DNA of 64,000 nucleotides from Ramlibacter henchirensis (GCF_004682015.1 NZ_SMLM01000001.1:1178001-1242000), one strand, 5' to 3'. Positions 44,901 through 52,851 are shown, counted from the stretch's first letter. The notes: generated by a model not told the origin, from the letters alone. A program made the numbers and translations.

Positions 44901-46337
44901 CGCGCAAGGTTGGCTCTGGCCGGAGAAAACCTGCTTCGCGCCTGCCGCGCCGTACCTTTGCACCCGTGCCGTGCCCAGTGGGTCGATGACCCGAACAGAC
45001 CCGTCGGTGACGTATTCCAGTTGGTGCCGCTGGCTACCGCCGGAATGCTCGGACTGCACGGCCCGACCCTGCGCGTCATAGGCCCAGCTCGCATGGGGCT
45101 GCCAGTTCTCGAGGACGCTGGTCAGAGCGAGTGGATAGCTGCTGTTCTCATAGTGGTAAGAGCGGACGGCACCACCCGACGCGGCCCGGGAGAGGCGCCC
45201 GGCGCCGTCGTAGTGATAAGCAGCCGCGCTCAAGCTGCCTGGCACCCACGCGTTTCGAAGTCGGCCGTGCTCGTCGTAGTCGAGATAGACGCTGCGGCCG
45301 AACGGGTCCGTCACGCTGCGAAGAAGACCCTGTTCGTGCCGGGCGGTGAACGTTTGGCCGCCGCGACGGACGATCCGCATGATGCGCCCCTCGGCGTCGT
45401 AGTACTCCGCGCTGCCATCCGCCACCAGGTACTTCCAGGTCGAGCCGCTAGGGTCGCCCACGTCGAGCCGGATCAACTGATCTCGGACGTGAGGATCCCC
45501 AATCCATTCCCCAGGCCCCCCGCCCGTGAATCCATGCGCCCTGCCGGTGGGGCGGATGGCGACGGCGCGGTTGTCGCGCGTCAGCACCCGCATGCTGTAG
45601 CTGTGCGTCCAGCCGGGCAGCGAGGAGTTGTAGTACCGCGCAATCCGCAGGCCCGAAGCCGTCGTGAAGTCGACCTCCTCCTGGAACTTGTTGCCAGTGC
45701 CGGCGAAGATCGGGTTGCCCACCGCCTCGGCGCGCGTGCAGGACCCGTTGCTTCCGCCGGCTTCCGGCAGCAGTTGCGGCGGGGCTTCTGCGTGCGAGTC
45801 GTCGCCAGGTGGACCGGCATTCGGGTTCAAACCCCCGCCGGGCGGGGTGCCGGGCGGATTGGTCGAGGGGAGGACCCCGCCGTCGCGCAGGCAACGGGAG
45901 AAGCCGCCTGAACCCGTGATGCAGCCGAGGGGCGGACTTTCTGGCGAGTCGACCCGAAGGGTGCACACCATGGTGATATTGCGCCCAGGGGGAATTGGAA
46001 GCGGACCCGCGCAGGTTTCGCCGCGAGAGCAGGCGTCCGACATGAGCCAGTACTGTCCCGCATGGCACTCCTCCAGGATGTAGGGGGCATGAGGCGCGCC
46101 GTGAGCATTGAGGCTATTTGCGAGCATTTGCGGCGCACCGCACCAGCTTCCTGCACGGTAGCTCGGAGAGTCTGGGCCCCAGTGAAAGTACGACAGAACC
46201 TGGTCCTGGTTCGGACAAGCGGTGAGACTGGTATCGGGGTACCGGAAAATCTCTCCGGGCGAGCTCTGCGCAAATGACGACCCACAAACGGCGCCTGCAA
46301 CAACGGCCAGCGCAACGAGATAGCACAGCTTCTTCAT
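41988..46337 (-). CDS. Exported RHS/YD-repeat protein without a visible toxin domain
   Basis: A 1449-residue secreted protein. Signal peptide MKKLCYLVALAVVAGAVCGSSFA; a cysteine-containing N-terminal region (to about 195) with a proline/glycine-rich linker; a DUF6531-like start (GNPIFAGTGNKFQEEVDF); then many YD repeats (RYTYDPVGFVLTESR, YAYDAARRLTGLTDSRG and others). The RHS-associated core closes it (HTDHLGTPRLVTD, GLRFPGQQEDEEAAGLSNNLFRWYHAKDGRYTQADPIGLPG). Only about 40 residues follow the core (HPLLLLAGLGTTAYGTYSTL...), with no nuclease or deaminase fold and no immunity gene downstream. Base composition looks slightly lower in GC than its neighbours. Confidence 0.9.
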   Translation of the reverse strand: MKKLCYLVALAVVAGAVCGSSFAQSSPGEIFRYPDTSLTACPNQDQVLSYFHWGPDSPSYRAGSWCGAPQMLANSLNAHGAPHAPYILEECHAGQYWLMSDACSRGETCAGPLPIPPGRNITMVCTLRVDSPESPPLGCITGSGGFSRCLRDGGVLPSTNPPGTPPGGGLNPNAGPPGDDSHAEAPPQLLPEAGGSNGSCTRAEAVGNPIFAGTGNKFQEEVDFTTASGLRIARYYNSSLPGWTHSYSMRVLTRDNRAVAIRPTGRAHGFTGGGPGEWIGDPHVRDQLIRLDVGDPSGSTWKYLVADGSAEYYDAEGRIMRIVRRGGQTFTARHEQGLLRSVTDPFGRSVYLDYDEHGRLRNAWVPGSLSAAAYHYDGAGRLSRAASGGAVRSYHYENSSYPLALTSVLENWQPHASWAYDAQGRAVQSEHSGGSQRHQLEYVTDGSVRVIDPLGTARVQRYGAAGAKQVFSGQSQPCADCIGDAADRIVDGTSGLVLESRDYLGVSTSFAYDPRKLPTVVTQAQGRPEQRQVQIEWHPTLRVPLRVIEPGRNTEYGYDSLGNTLGKTLTDTQTGQQRTWRWTYNALGLADTMTDPRGGLWRYAHDAQGNRVSVVDPMGQETRYTYDPVGFVLTESRPGRATRSYVRDARHRVTSDTVGDETTFYDYFRSNAYSEAVDPDSVQRPDGYSVIYAYDAARRLTGLTDSRGVEVQYTLDAAGNRVREEVRDETGQLARVTASVINELGRVVALQGARGQTTTLAYDANGQATSITDPLNQTTHRALDGLRRLTATTFPDNASAMQAWNPLDQLTDVTDPKGVGTRYRYNAFGEVVSETSPDIGTLAYTRDALGDVVAIEDAKGQLTTIDRDPLGRPRQIRSADGQTAFLEYNEAGDLVRMDDAAGSTRFEHDGHGRVVSKSQTVNDNPTNPSRHTVVYRYRQGRLLAVYYPSGLRIYYRRDQGRVTGIDAQLPGLVPNIKPFVSNLTHTALGQPRSWQWSNGDLASRYFDLDGRMTFNEFAEYIHDAASRITGISQKLWVRNAEGGAETFTPISLSWTAGYDSRDRLNRFERPGASTQYDHDPNGNRLTATDSVTSDIDLEGEFEEGGLTRTTRQVLNIDPASNRMLGLTQTAEIVQNGKPVSAASATVTYTLDANGSLTNDGLHEFEYDAANRLSRMRAAQSGEPVTVRYLHNAAGQRVFRSEPSPDAEPPRPQALGEGFVAWLKGRFGWLFTPTQADALLGRVYLYGDGELPAWALLGEYDNGSARGAGRTEYIWLPLEDGSAIPVGFVRNGKLYAVHTDHLGTPRLVTDQEKRPVWQWPYSAFGGNKPTGPLVQRAANGLPHLRRTEPIEFGLRFPGQQEDEEAAGLSNNLFRWYHAKDGRYTQADPIGLPGRLNRFNYAKLDPLRHVDPDGRHPLLLLAGLGTTAYGTYSTLRDVQSCKAMCELTHGD

Positions 46338-46361
46338 CACTCCTCCATTTGTCGTGGAGTG
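46338..46361 (-). promoter_or_regulatory. Inverted repeat covering the RHS gene ribosome-binding site
   Basis: In the RHS mRNA, CACTCC about 23 bases upstream of the ATG can pair with GGAGTG that overlaps the GGAGG Shine-Dalgarno. A small stem could mask the RBS. A GTG at 46338-46340 in frame with the ATG lies inside it. Only six base pairs, so weak evidence for regulation. Confidence 0.3.
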
Positions 46362-46418
46362 ATTTGGAAGGGCGGCCGCGATTCAGAAGAGGCGGAAGGT
46401 CAGGCGACGCCTCTCAAT

Positions 46419-46868
46419 TCAGGGGGCCTCCTCCTCGACGGGCGCGCGCCGTAGTCGCATGTACAGCGTGCCGCCCAGCAGCGCGCCCCACATCAGGTGG
46501 TCGGCGAACTGCGGCCAGAATGCAAGCGCCGTGACCTCGGGGAACAACCTCACTGCGATGACCCGCAAGTCGAGCAGCGCGACCAGCGCGGCCCCGACGA
46601 CGGCCCAGAAGACGACATGCCTTCGCGGCAGGAGCATGCCGAACACGGCGGTCCAGAACAGCGACACCGCCGGATGCACGATGGCGGCCGCCGCGAACAG
46701 GGCCGGTGTGCTGGACGAAGCCGGGATCAGCATCGCGCCCGCGGCGCGCGTCGCCTCGAGCGGATCCCCGCCGGTGACGAGTGCATGCAGCGTCGAAGGC
46801 AATCCGCTGAACACCGTGGCCACGAGCCACGCGTACGCGAGGTCCTTGAGCTCGAAGCGGAGCTTCAC
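46419..46868 (-). CDS. Small integral membrane protein
   Basis: A 149-residue protein with about four hydrophobic helices: LAYAWLVATVFSGLPSTLHAL, LFAAAAIVHPAVSLFWTAVFGMLL, VVFWAVVGAALVALLDLRVIAV and LMWGALLGGTLYM. The GTG at 46868 is supported by ACAGGAG nine bases upstream. It starts 17 bases after the stop of the thioesterase gene, so it is in the same operon. No family recognised; the role is unknown. Confidence 0.75.
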   Translation of the reverse strand: MKLRFELKDLAYAWLVATVFSGLPSTLHALVTGGDPLEATRAAGAMLIPASSSTPALFAAAAIVHPAVSLFWTAVFGMLLPRRHVVFWAVVGAALVALLDLRVIAVRLFPEVTALAFWPQFADHLMWGALLGGTLYMRLRRAPVEEEAP

Positions 46869-46885
46869 GGCTCCTGTCGCCCCGG

Positions 46886-47431
46886 CTAGCGCCCCAATGG
46901 CAGCTCGAACACCAGGCAGGTGGTCGTGGCGTGCGCGTACAGCGTGCCGTCGGGACCGTACAAGCGCCCCTCGGCCGTCGCCAGCTGGCGCCCGGCGTGC
47001 ACCACCTTGCCTTCGGCGCGCACCCGCGGGGCTTTCGAACCGAGCGCGCGCACGATGTTCACGCTCAGTTCCGCCGTGGTGTAGCCGCGGCCGGGCGGCA
47101 TCTTCGTGTGCACGGCGCAGCCCAGCGCCGAATCGAGCAGCGTCGCGTACCAGCCGCCGTGGATGCCGCCCATCGGGTTGAGGTGATCGGGCCCCGGCGC
47201 GCCCTGGAACACGGCCCGGCCGTCTTCCACTTCGATCAGGTGGAAGTCCAGCGTGCGCGCGATCGGCGCACGGGGCAGGCGGCCGGCCACCATCGCCTGA
47301 AGCATCTCCAAGCCGCTCATGCCCGCGACCTGGTCCGGCCGGGCGACGCCGCAGCCTGCTCCGGCCTCGAAGCGGGCGGCCTGTTCGCGCTCCTGCGCAA
47401 GCCACTGCTCGAGGGTGTCGTGCTGCGTCAT
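46886..47431 (-). CDS. PaaI-type hotdog-fold thioesterase
   Basis: A 181-residue acyl-CoA thioesterase-like protein. The core signature is HLNPMGGIHGGWYATLLDSALGCAVHTKMPPGRGYTTAELSVNIVRAL, which carries the hotdog helix and the typical GGxxG/D residues (GGIHGGW, LLDSALG). Substrates for such proteins are aromatic or medium-chain acyl-CoAs. The ATG at 47431 is 60 bases from the divergent marR start, so the operator at 47462-47476 may control it too. Confidence 0.88.
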   Translation of the reverse strand: MTQHDTLEQWLAQEREQAARFEAGAGCGVARPDQVAGMSGLEMLQAMVAGRLPRAPIARTLDFHLIEVEDGRAVFQGAPGPDHLNPMGGIHGGWYATLLDSALGCAVHTKMPPGRGYTTAELSVNIVRALGSKAPRVRAEGKVVHAGRQLATAEGRLYGPDGTLYAHATTTCLVFELPLGR

Positions 47432-47455
47432 CGGCGGGGCTCCTTCTCTTTTAAC

Positions 47456-47483
47456 TTGCAGATGCAATGGTTGCACCTACAAT
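47456..47483 (+). promoter_or_regulatory. marR promoter with palindromic operator in the spacer
   Basis: TTGCAG (47456-47461), a 16-base spacer and TACAAT (47478-47483) make a good sigma-70 promoter. The spacer contains the inverted repeat TGCAA-TGG-TTGCA (47463-47475), flanked by further matching bases. The ATG of marR begins only nine bases after the -10 box, so the mRNA should be leaderless or nearly so; no Shine-Dalgarno is present. Autorepression by the MarR protein is the obvious model. Confidence 0.7.
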
Positions 47484-47491
47484 AATCGGCC

Positions 47492-47944
47492 ATGGACGCC
47501 GTTGTCAAGCCGCAGGGCTGCACCAATCTCAAGCTGCGCCAGCTCATGCGCCGCGTGGCGCAGCACTACGACGCCGAGGTCGGCAAGACCGGCCTGAAGG
47601 GCACGCAGTATTCGCTGCTGTCCTATGTCTGCAAGCTCGGCCCGATCCGTCCCGTGGACCTGGCTCGCGAGATGAAGGTCAACCCCTCGACGCTCAGCCG
47701 CAACCTGCAGCCGCTGGTGGCGGCGGGCTGGCTCGCGCTGGAGCCCGGCGACGATGCCCGGAGTCATCGCGTGGCGGCCACGGACGCCGGCCGCGACAAG
47801 CGCCAGGAAGCGCAGCGCCGCTGGCGCGTGGCGCAGGAAAGCCTCAATGCGCAACTCGGGCCCAGGCGCGTCCTCGCGCTGCATGCGCTGCTGGACGAAT
47901 GCACCGACCTGCTCGCCGCGCCGCGAGGAGATGAAGATGAGTGA
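47492..47944 (+). CDS. MarR-family transcriptional regulator
   Basis: A 150-residue regulator with the MarR winged helix (TGLKGTQYSLLSYVCKLGPIRPVDLAREMKVNPSTLSRNLQPLVAAGWLALEPGDDARSHRVAATDAG) and flanking dimerisation helices. The start codon is almost at the predicted transcription start. Its stop overlaps the MFS gene start region (ATG at 47937, eight bases overlap), so regulator and transporter are one operon. It probably responds to the transporter's substrate. Confidence 0.92.
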   Translation: MDAVVKPQGCTNLKLRQLMRRVAQHYDAEVGKTGLKGTQYSLLSYVCKLGPIRPVDLAREMKVNPSTLSRNLQPLVAAGWLALEPGDDARSHRVAATDAGRDKRQEAQRRWRVAQESLNAQLGPRRVLALHALLDECTDLLAAPRGDEDE

Positions 47945-49166
47945 ATCCCGGCATGAATCCCGGCGCTTCGCCGTCTGGCTGGTGCTGCTGGCCGCGGCCG
48001 GCACCTTCGCGCTCACGATGGGCGTGCGCCAGACCATGGGCCTGTTCCTCTCGCCTCTGAACACGTCCACCGGCCTGGGTCTCGCCAGCATCAGCCTCGC
48101 GTTCGCCTTCGGCCAGCTGTGGTGGGGCCTCACCCAGCCCTTCGCCGGCGCGGTGGCCGACAAGGTCGGCGCCGGCCGCGTGCTGCTGATCGGCGCGTCG
48201 CTCGTGGCGATCGGCACCTTCCTCACGCCCTACATGACGACCACGCTGGGGCTGGTCGTCGTCATCGGCGTGGTGGCCGCGGGCGGCGCGGGCATGGCGG
48301 GCCCGGCGGTGCTGATGTCCGCTGCCATGCGGCTGATCCCGGTCGAGAAGCGCGGCTTCGCCACCGGCATCGTCAACGCGGGCGGCTCCACTGGGCAGTT
48401 CCTGCTGGCGCCGCTGGCCGCGACGCTGATGGTGGGCATCGGCTGGGTGGGTGCGATGCAGGTGCTGGCGCTGCTGGTGCTGCTGGCGCTGCCGGCTGCG
48501 TGGGTGCTGCGCGGCCATTCGCAACAGCCCGCCGGCGCGACGGCGCGGCCCGTGGGCACGCGAGAGGCGATCGGCACGGCGCTGCGCAACCCGAGCTACC
48601 TGATGCTCGCGGCCGGCTTCTTCGTGTGCGGCTTCCATGTGGCCTTCCTCGCCACGCACTTGCCAGGCGTGGTGGCCGCGTGCGGCCTGTCCACCGAATG
48701 GGCGGGCTGGGCGCTCGCACTGCTGGGCCTCTTCAACATCGTCGGCAGCATCGCGATGGGCTGGGCCGTGGGACGCTGGCGCATGAAGTCGCTGCTGGCG
48801 CTGGTGTATGCGGTGCGCGGCGTGGCGGTGCTGCTGTTCCTGCTGTCCCCCAAGACGGGCCCGGTGGTGCTGCTGTTCTCGGCGGTGATGGGCGTCACCT
48901 TCCTGTCCACCGTGCCCCCGACAGCCGGACTGGTCGCCAAGTTCTTCGGCACCGCCAACATGGCGACGCTGTTCGGCATCGTCATGCTCACCCACCAGGT
49001 GGGCGGCTTCCTGGGCGCATGGCTGGGCGGCACCGTGTTCCAGGCCACGGGCAGCTACGACTGGGTCTGGTACGTGGACATCGTGCTGGCCGCCGGCGCG
49101 GCGCTGGTGCACCTGCCCATCCGCGAGGCGAAGCTGCAGCCGCGCGCCGCCGCCGCCGCGGCCTGA
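47937..49166 (+). CDS. MFS transporter
   Basis: A 409-residue permease with about 12 transmembrane helices. The loop 2-3 motif reads GAVADKVGAGRVLLIGA (DxxGxGR type), and helix 4-5 has GFATGIVNAGGSTGQFLLAPL. The resemblance is to oxalate/formate- or monocarboxylate-type MFS members. GAGGAG six bases before the ATG at 47937 supports this start over the ATG at 47931. Cotranscribed with marR, so a likely export pump or uptake system for the MarR ligand. Confidence 0.88.
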   Translation: MSESRHESRRFAVWLVLLAAAGTFALTMGVRQTMGLFLSPLNTSTGLGLASISLAFAFGQLWWGLTQPFAGAVADKVGAGRVLLIGASLVAIGTFLTPYMTTTLGLVVVIGVVAAGGAGMAGPAVLMSAAMRLIPVEKRGFATGIVNAGGSTGQFLLAPLAATLMVGIGWVGAMQVLALLVLLALPAAWVLRGHSQQPAGATARPVGTREAIGTALRNPSYLMLAAGFFVCGFHVAFLATHLPGVVAACGLSTEWAGWALALLGLFNIVGSIAMGWAVGRWRMKSLLALVYAVRGVAVLLFLLSPKTGPVVLLFSAVMGVTFLSTVPPTAGLVAKFFGTANMATLFGIVMLTHQVGGFLGAWLGGTVFQATGSYDWVWYVDIVLAAGAALVHLPIREAKLQPRAAAAAA

Positions 49167-49179
49167 TGGGGATCGAGCG

Positions 49180-49296
49180 CTAGTTCGCGAAGAAGAGGAT
49201 CGCCAGCACCAGCAGCAGGACGATCCCGCCCAGGCCGGCGGCCAGGGGTTCGATCTCCAGCAGCATCGGCATGAATCTCGCCCAGATCCTGTTCAT
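49180..49296 (-). CDS. Single-transmembrane small protein, 38 residues
   Basis: Too short for routine gene calls but well supported. The ATG at 49296 is preceded by ACAGGAG at a proper distance, and the product MNRIWARFMPMLLEIEPLAAGLGGIVLLLVLAILFFAN is a basic N-terminus followed by one hydrophobic helix. Stop TAG at 49180-49182. It lies tail to tail with the MFS gene (13 bases) and 87 bases from the next gene upstream. Function unknown. Confidence 0.6.
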   Translation of the reverse strand: MNRIWARFMPMLLEIEPLAAGLGGIVLLLVLAILFFAN

Positions 49297-49383
49297 GGCA
49301 GGTCTCCTGTCGGCCACAGGGGAGTGCGGCCTTCAGCGGCATTCTGCTCCCGCCGGCGGCTGAACGAACTCAGCCGGCGCCAG

Positions 49384-49560
49384 TCATTCGGATGCGGGCT
49401 TGGGTTCCCTCGGGTCGGACTCGAGCTGCTTGCGGCCCTCGCGGGCCAGACGGGCCGTTTCCTCCAGCACTTCCTCGTCCGAGGCGCGGGGAATCGGCTC
49501 GTCTGCGTGTGCAATCCCGTCGTTCGCAGCCTCCGGCACGGGCTTGGGATCGTTCGGCAT
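49384..49560 (-). CDS. Small acidic hydrophilic protein, 58 residues
   Basis: A charged, probably disordered protein: MPNDPKPVPEAANDGIAHADEPIPRASDEEVLEETARLAREGRKQLESDPREPKPASE, with one amphipathic helix in the middle. AAGGAG stands six bases before the ATG at 49560, and the reading frame shows normal codon bias. No known family. It precedes the 38-residue membrane protein by 87 bases and could share its transcript. Confidence 0.6.
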   Translation of the reverse strand: MPNDPKPVPEAANDGIAHADEPIPRASDEEVLEETARLAREGRKQLESDPREPKPASE

Positions 49561-49647
49561 GGTGGCTCCTTCGGTCGAGCACTCGATTCTTGGGGACCCC
49601 ACGCCGATCGCAGTCGGCACGCGCCGCCGATGAGCGTAGTCTGCGGA

Positions 49648-50883
49648 CTACCCCGCAGGTGCAGGCGACATCCGCGGCGCGACGGCGGGTCCTCGAGGGA
49701 AGGTGATCGCGATGGCCGCCGCGGCCAGGCCCACGAACAAGGACCCCAGGTACAGCCACGCATAGCTGCCGAAGCGGTCGTACAGCCATCCGCCGAGCAG
49801 CGGTCCCAGCGCCATGCCCAGGCTCGACAGCATGGTCATCGCGCCCAGCACCGTGCCCAGGATGCGCGCGCCGAAAGCCTCGCGGGCGAGCGTCGCGTAC
49901 AGCGGCATCACGCCGCCGTAGGCCGCCCCGAAAACGATCGCCACGGCGTAGAAGCCATCGAGTTCGCGCACGAGCAGGTACGAGGCGGCAGCGAAGGCCT
50001 GGATGAAAAGGCCCGCAACCAGGACGCGCTTGGCGCCCAGCCGGTCGGCCAGCACGCCGAAGAGCAGGCGGCCGCCCAGCCCGGCCGCTCCCTCCATGCT
50101 GTAGATCGTGACCGCCGTAACCACCGGCAGGCCGCAGCCGATCGCGTAGCTCACGGTGTGGAAGATCGGCCCCGAGTGCGCGGCGCAGCAGGCGAAGAAG
50201 GCGGCCGCGAGCAGGATGAAAGCGCGGGACCGCAGGGCCTGACTGACCGATATCTCCGCGTCGCCGCCGGCAGCATCCGCGGCGGCTGCCGATCGCGCCG
50301 GCGCAGCGCGAATGAACCACACGGCCGGCAGCAGGACGAGCCATGCGCCCAACCCGATCAGCAGCTGCGCCGTGCGCCAGCCGTAAAGGGTGACCAGCCA
50401 CCCGGCCAACGGCGCAATCGTCATCGGCGCCACGCCGATGCCGGCCGACACCAGCGACACCGCAAGGTTGCGGTGCCTGTCGAACGACGCCGCCGTGGCC
50501 GCGATGATCGGCGCGAAGAAGCTGCCGGCCGCGACACCCATCAGCACGCCGAACCAGAGCTGGAACTGCGGCAGGCTGGCCGCGCGGCTGGAAAGCACGC
50601 TGGCCAGCCCGAGCAGGACGATGCCCGCCAGCACCACCCGGCGCGGGCCGTAGCGGTCGCTCAAGGCGCCCCAGCCGAAGCCGGCCAGGCCCATGCTGAT
50701 GAACGCGAGCGTCATCGCGCCCGAGATGCCGGCCCGCGACCAGCCCGTGTCGGCGCCCATCGGGTCGAGGAAAACCGCCAGCGAGAACACGGTGCCGATG
50801 GCCACGCAGGTCATCAGCGCGCCCGCGGCGACTAGCGGCCAGTTGCGGTCCGTGGCGGGGATGGAAGAGGAAGACGTGGCCAT
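49648..50883 (-). CDS. MFS transporter (OFA/monocarboxylate-like)
   Basis: A 411-residue permease with about 12 helices. Motifs include GALSDRYGPRRVVLAG (loop 2-3 DRYGxRR) and LVSAGIGVAPMTIAPLAGWLV in helix 5, then LADRLGAKRVLVAG in the second half. The two halves are separated by a charged loop near residue 190-205. The ATG at 50883 begins MATSSSSIPATDRNW; the longer frame to 50949 has no supporting RBS. Substrate likely an organic anion; unlinked to other transport genes. Confidence 0.88.
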   Translation of the reverse strand: MATSSSSIPATDRNWPLVAAGALMTCVAIGTVFSLAVFLDPMGADTGWSRAGISGAMTLAFISMGLAGFGWGALSDRYGPRRVVLAGIVLLGLASVLSSRAASLPQFQLWFGVLMGVAAGSFFAPIIAATAASFDRHRNLAVSLVSAGIGVAPMTIAPLAGWLVTLYGWRTAQLLIGLGAWLVLLPAVWFIRAAPARSAAAADAAGGDAEISVSQALRSRAFILLAAAFFACCAAHSGPIFHTVSYAIGCGLPVVTAVTIYSMEGAAGLGGRLLFGVLADRLGAKRVLVAGLFIQAFAAASYLLVRELDGFYAVAIVFGAAYGGVMPLYATLAREAFGARILGTVLGAMTMLSSLGMALGPLLGGWLYDRFGSYAWLYLGSLFVGLAAAAIAITFPRGPAVAPRMSPAPAG

Positions 50884-50970
50884 GGGCAGTCCTGATGGAG
50901 TGTGCTGCCTGGACGACGAACGGGGAGCTCGGAAATCGACAGCCACCACCCGTCATTCCAGCGACGGCTA

Positions 50971-52014
50971 TCAAGGATCCCCGGTCAGCCCCAGGAACTC
51001 ATCGATCATGTGGAAGTGGTCGTCGTGCATCCGGGTCTCGAGCGCCGGCAGCTCCGCGATCGGCACCCACTTCGCCGCGGCCGCATCGTCGCCGCCCTGC
51101 ACCGGCGGCGGGTCGATGTCGCCCAGGTCGAAGAAGTGCGAATGGGTGACGATGCGCCCGCGCTGGCTGCGCCGGGGGTGGTCGAACACCTTCACCCCGC
51201 GCAGGCGCTCCCGCATCTCGCGCGGCGAGAAGGGCAACCCGGTCTCCTCGGCCAGCTCGCGCAGGGCCGAGCGCAGCACCGTGTCCCCGGTCTCGAGGAA
51301 GCCGCCGGGCAGCGCCCAGAGGCCCTTGCCGGGCGCACGGCCGCGCTCGATCAGCAGTACGTGGTCGCCGGCGCGCACCACGGCATCGACGGTCACCAGC
51401 GTCACCGGGTAGGGCACGGCCGCCCACGCCTTCTTCTCGCGCGCGATCAGCCGCCACTCCTCGCGCAGGCGCCCGAACTCGGGCGTGCCGAGCCAGCCCG
51501 ACACCTTGTCGCGGGTGGATTGCGCGAGGTCGCCTTCGATGCCGCGCCACGCCGACAGCGGATCGCCGGCGGCATACAGCGAATCCAGCCGGCGCTCGCT
51601 GGGCTCATCGCTCTCGCCGCAGGGCTCGACCGTCCAGCCGGCGGGCCAGTCCTCGTCCTCGGGTATGGTCCCGGCCCACAGGCACAGCACGGCGCCCGTG
51701 TCCGCGTCCCGGTGGCGCTGCACGCCCGCCTGCACGGCGCGCAGCGTGCGGCGCTCGTCCCAGTGCTCGCGCAGTGGCTCGAAGGCCACGCGTGAACGCT
51801 GGTCCTCGTCGAGCGAGGCGGACAAGATGTCCATCCGGTCGCGCCAGCCGAAAGGGTGGCGGGCGGTCGGCGCCTGGTAGGCGCGCGTGATGAAGACCAC
51901 CACGCGCCCGGCCCGGGCGAGCGCCGAGCGCAGCAGTTCCACCTGCGGCTGGTCCGGGAGCAGGAAGTGCGCGACGCACGCCGCGAGCGCGAAGCGTTCA
52001 CCGGCCACTGGCAC
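50971..52014 (-). CDS. NadM-Nudix bifunctional-type protein with degenerate adenylyltransferase half
   Basis: A 347-residue fusion in the layout of NMN adenylyltransferase/ADP-ribose pyrophosphatase. The C-terminal Nudix domain (about 200-340) is intact: GGFLETGDTVLRSALRELAEETGL fits the Nudix box except Asp for the first Glu. The N-terminal domain still aligns in shape (TARHPFGWRDRMDIL corresponds to the usual SSRTPKNPFTWQERE region). However, the nucleotide-binding GRFQPxHxGH segment reads HFLLPDQPQVELL, so adenylyl transfer should be lost. Last gene of the 11-gene operon, nine bases after the methyltransferase. Confidence 0.85.
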   Translation of the reverse strand: MPVAGERFALAACVAHFLLPDQPQVELLRSALARAGRVVVFITRAYQAPTARHPFGWRDRMDILSASLDEDQRSRVAFEPLREHWDERRTLRAVQAGVQRHRDADTGAVLCLWAGTIPEDEDWPAGWTVEPCGESDEPSERRLDSLYAAGDPLSAWRGIEGDLAQSTRDKVSGWLGTPEFGRLREEWRLIAREKKAWAAVPYPVTLVTVDAVVRAGDHVLLIERGRAPGKGLWALPGGFLETGDTVLRSALRELAEETGLPFSPREMRERLRGVKVFDHPRRSQRGRIVTHSHFFDLGDIDPPPVQGGDDAAAAKWVPIAELPALETRMHDDHFHMIDEFLGLTGDP

Positions 52015-52023
52015 GCCGGGTCC

Positions 52024-52851
52024 TCAGGCCGCGTCGCCGTTGACGGCGGCCATCGCCGGACCGAAGCCGCTCAGGCGCAGGGTTCGCGCAGCGGCGAGCT
52101 CGGGATCCGGCTCGCAGAGGTAGATCTCGTCGGCCGGCCGCCCGATGACGCGCAGTCCGCTGGAGCGCAGCATCGCTTCGATGCCGGCGTGGTTGGGCAC
52201 CCACCAGTTGGTCGGGTCGCCGGCGAAGCGGTGCTCGATGAAGGCCATCTTCGGCCAGCCCGGGTCGAGCAGCGGTTCGCGCTCGGTGATCGGATGGTCC
52301 CCGGTGTCCGGGTAGACCTCCTGGCCCGGCATGGTGAGCGTCTGGAACATCATCAGCCGGCGCGTGCGCTGCGCCAGCAGGTCCAGCGCGAGCAGCGGAT
52401 AACGCAGGTGGTAGAAGACCCCCATGAACCACACGAGGTCGAAGCGCTCCTGCAGCTGCGCGACTTCGTACACGCCCATCTGGCGGAACTCCACCTGCCG
52501 CTGCAGGCCCAGCACGCCCGCGGCCCAGCGCGCCTGGTCGAGATAGAGCTCCTCGACGTCGATGGCCAGCACCGAAGCGCCGCGCCGCGCCAGCTCGAAG
52601 CTGTAGAAGCCCGCATTGCAGCCCACGTCCAGCACGCGCCAGCCCGACAGGTCGTGCGGCAGGTGCGGCGCGATCTCCTGCCACTTGAAGTTGGGAAAAT
52701 CGCCGCCGAGGAAATGGTCGGGCACGGTCTGCACGCCGCCGGGCAGGTGCAGGTTGTGGAACCAGGGGCCGAGAGCGTCGATCTGGCGCCGCAGGTCGCC
52801 CACGTCCACCGCGGAGGGTTGGTCGTCCAGGCGCATCGCTTCCATCGTCAT
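52024..52851 (-). CDS. SAM-dependent methyltransferase, CmoB-like
   Basis: A 275-residue class I methyltransferase. The SAM motif I is [22 protein letters not shown], with [15 protein letters not shown] as motif II. The N-terminal [31 protein letters not shown] resembles the CmoB (tRNA wobble uridine) group, although CmoB is longer and the operon points to a sugar- or lipid-linked substrate. Later residues ([25 protein letters not shown] and [14 protein letters not shown]) match the same group. ATGA overlap with ugd at 52848-52851. Confidence 0.85.
   Translation of the reverse strand: MTMEAMRLDDQPSAVDVGDLRRQIDALGPWFHNLHLPGGVQTVPDHFLGGDFPNFKWQEIAPHLPHDLSGWRVLDVGCNAGFYSFELARRGASVLAIDVEELYLDQARWAAGVLGLQRQVEFRQMGVYEVAQLQERFDLVWFMGVFYHLRYPLLALDLLAQRTRRLMMFQTLTMPGQEVYPDTGDHPITEREPLLDPGWPKMAFIEHRFAGDPTNWWVPNHAGIEAMLRSSGLRVIGRPADEIYLCEPDPELAAARTLRLSGFGPAMAAVNGDAA

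Noticed and set aside
43272..45911. An 879-codon plus-strand open frame opposite the RHS gene
   Set aside because: The RHS protein has a signal peptide, YD repeats and core; the antisense product has no recognisable feature.
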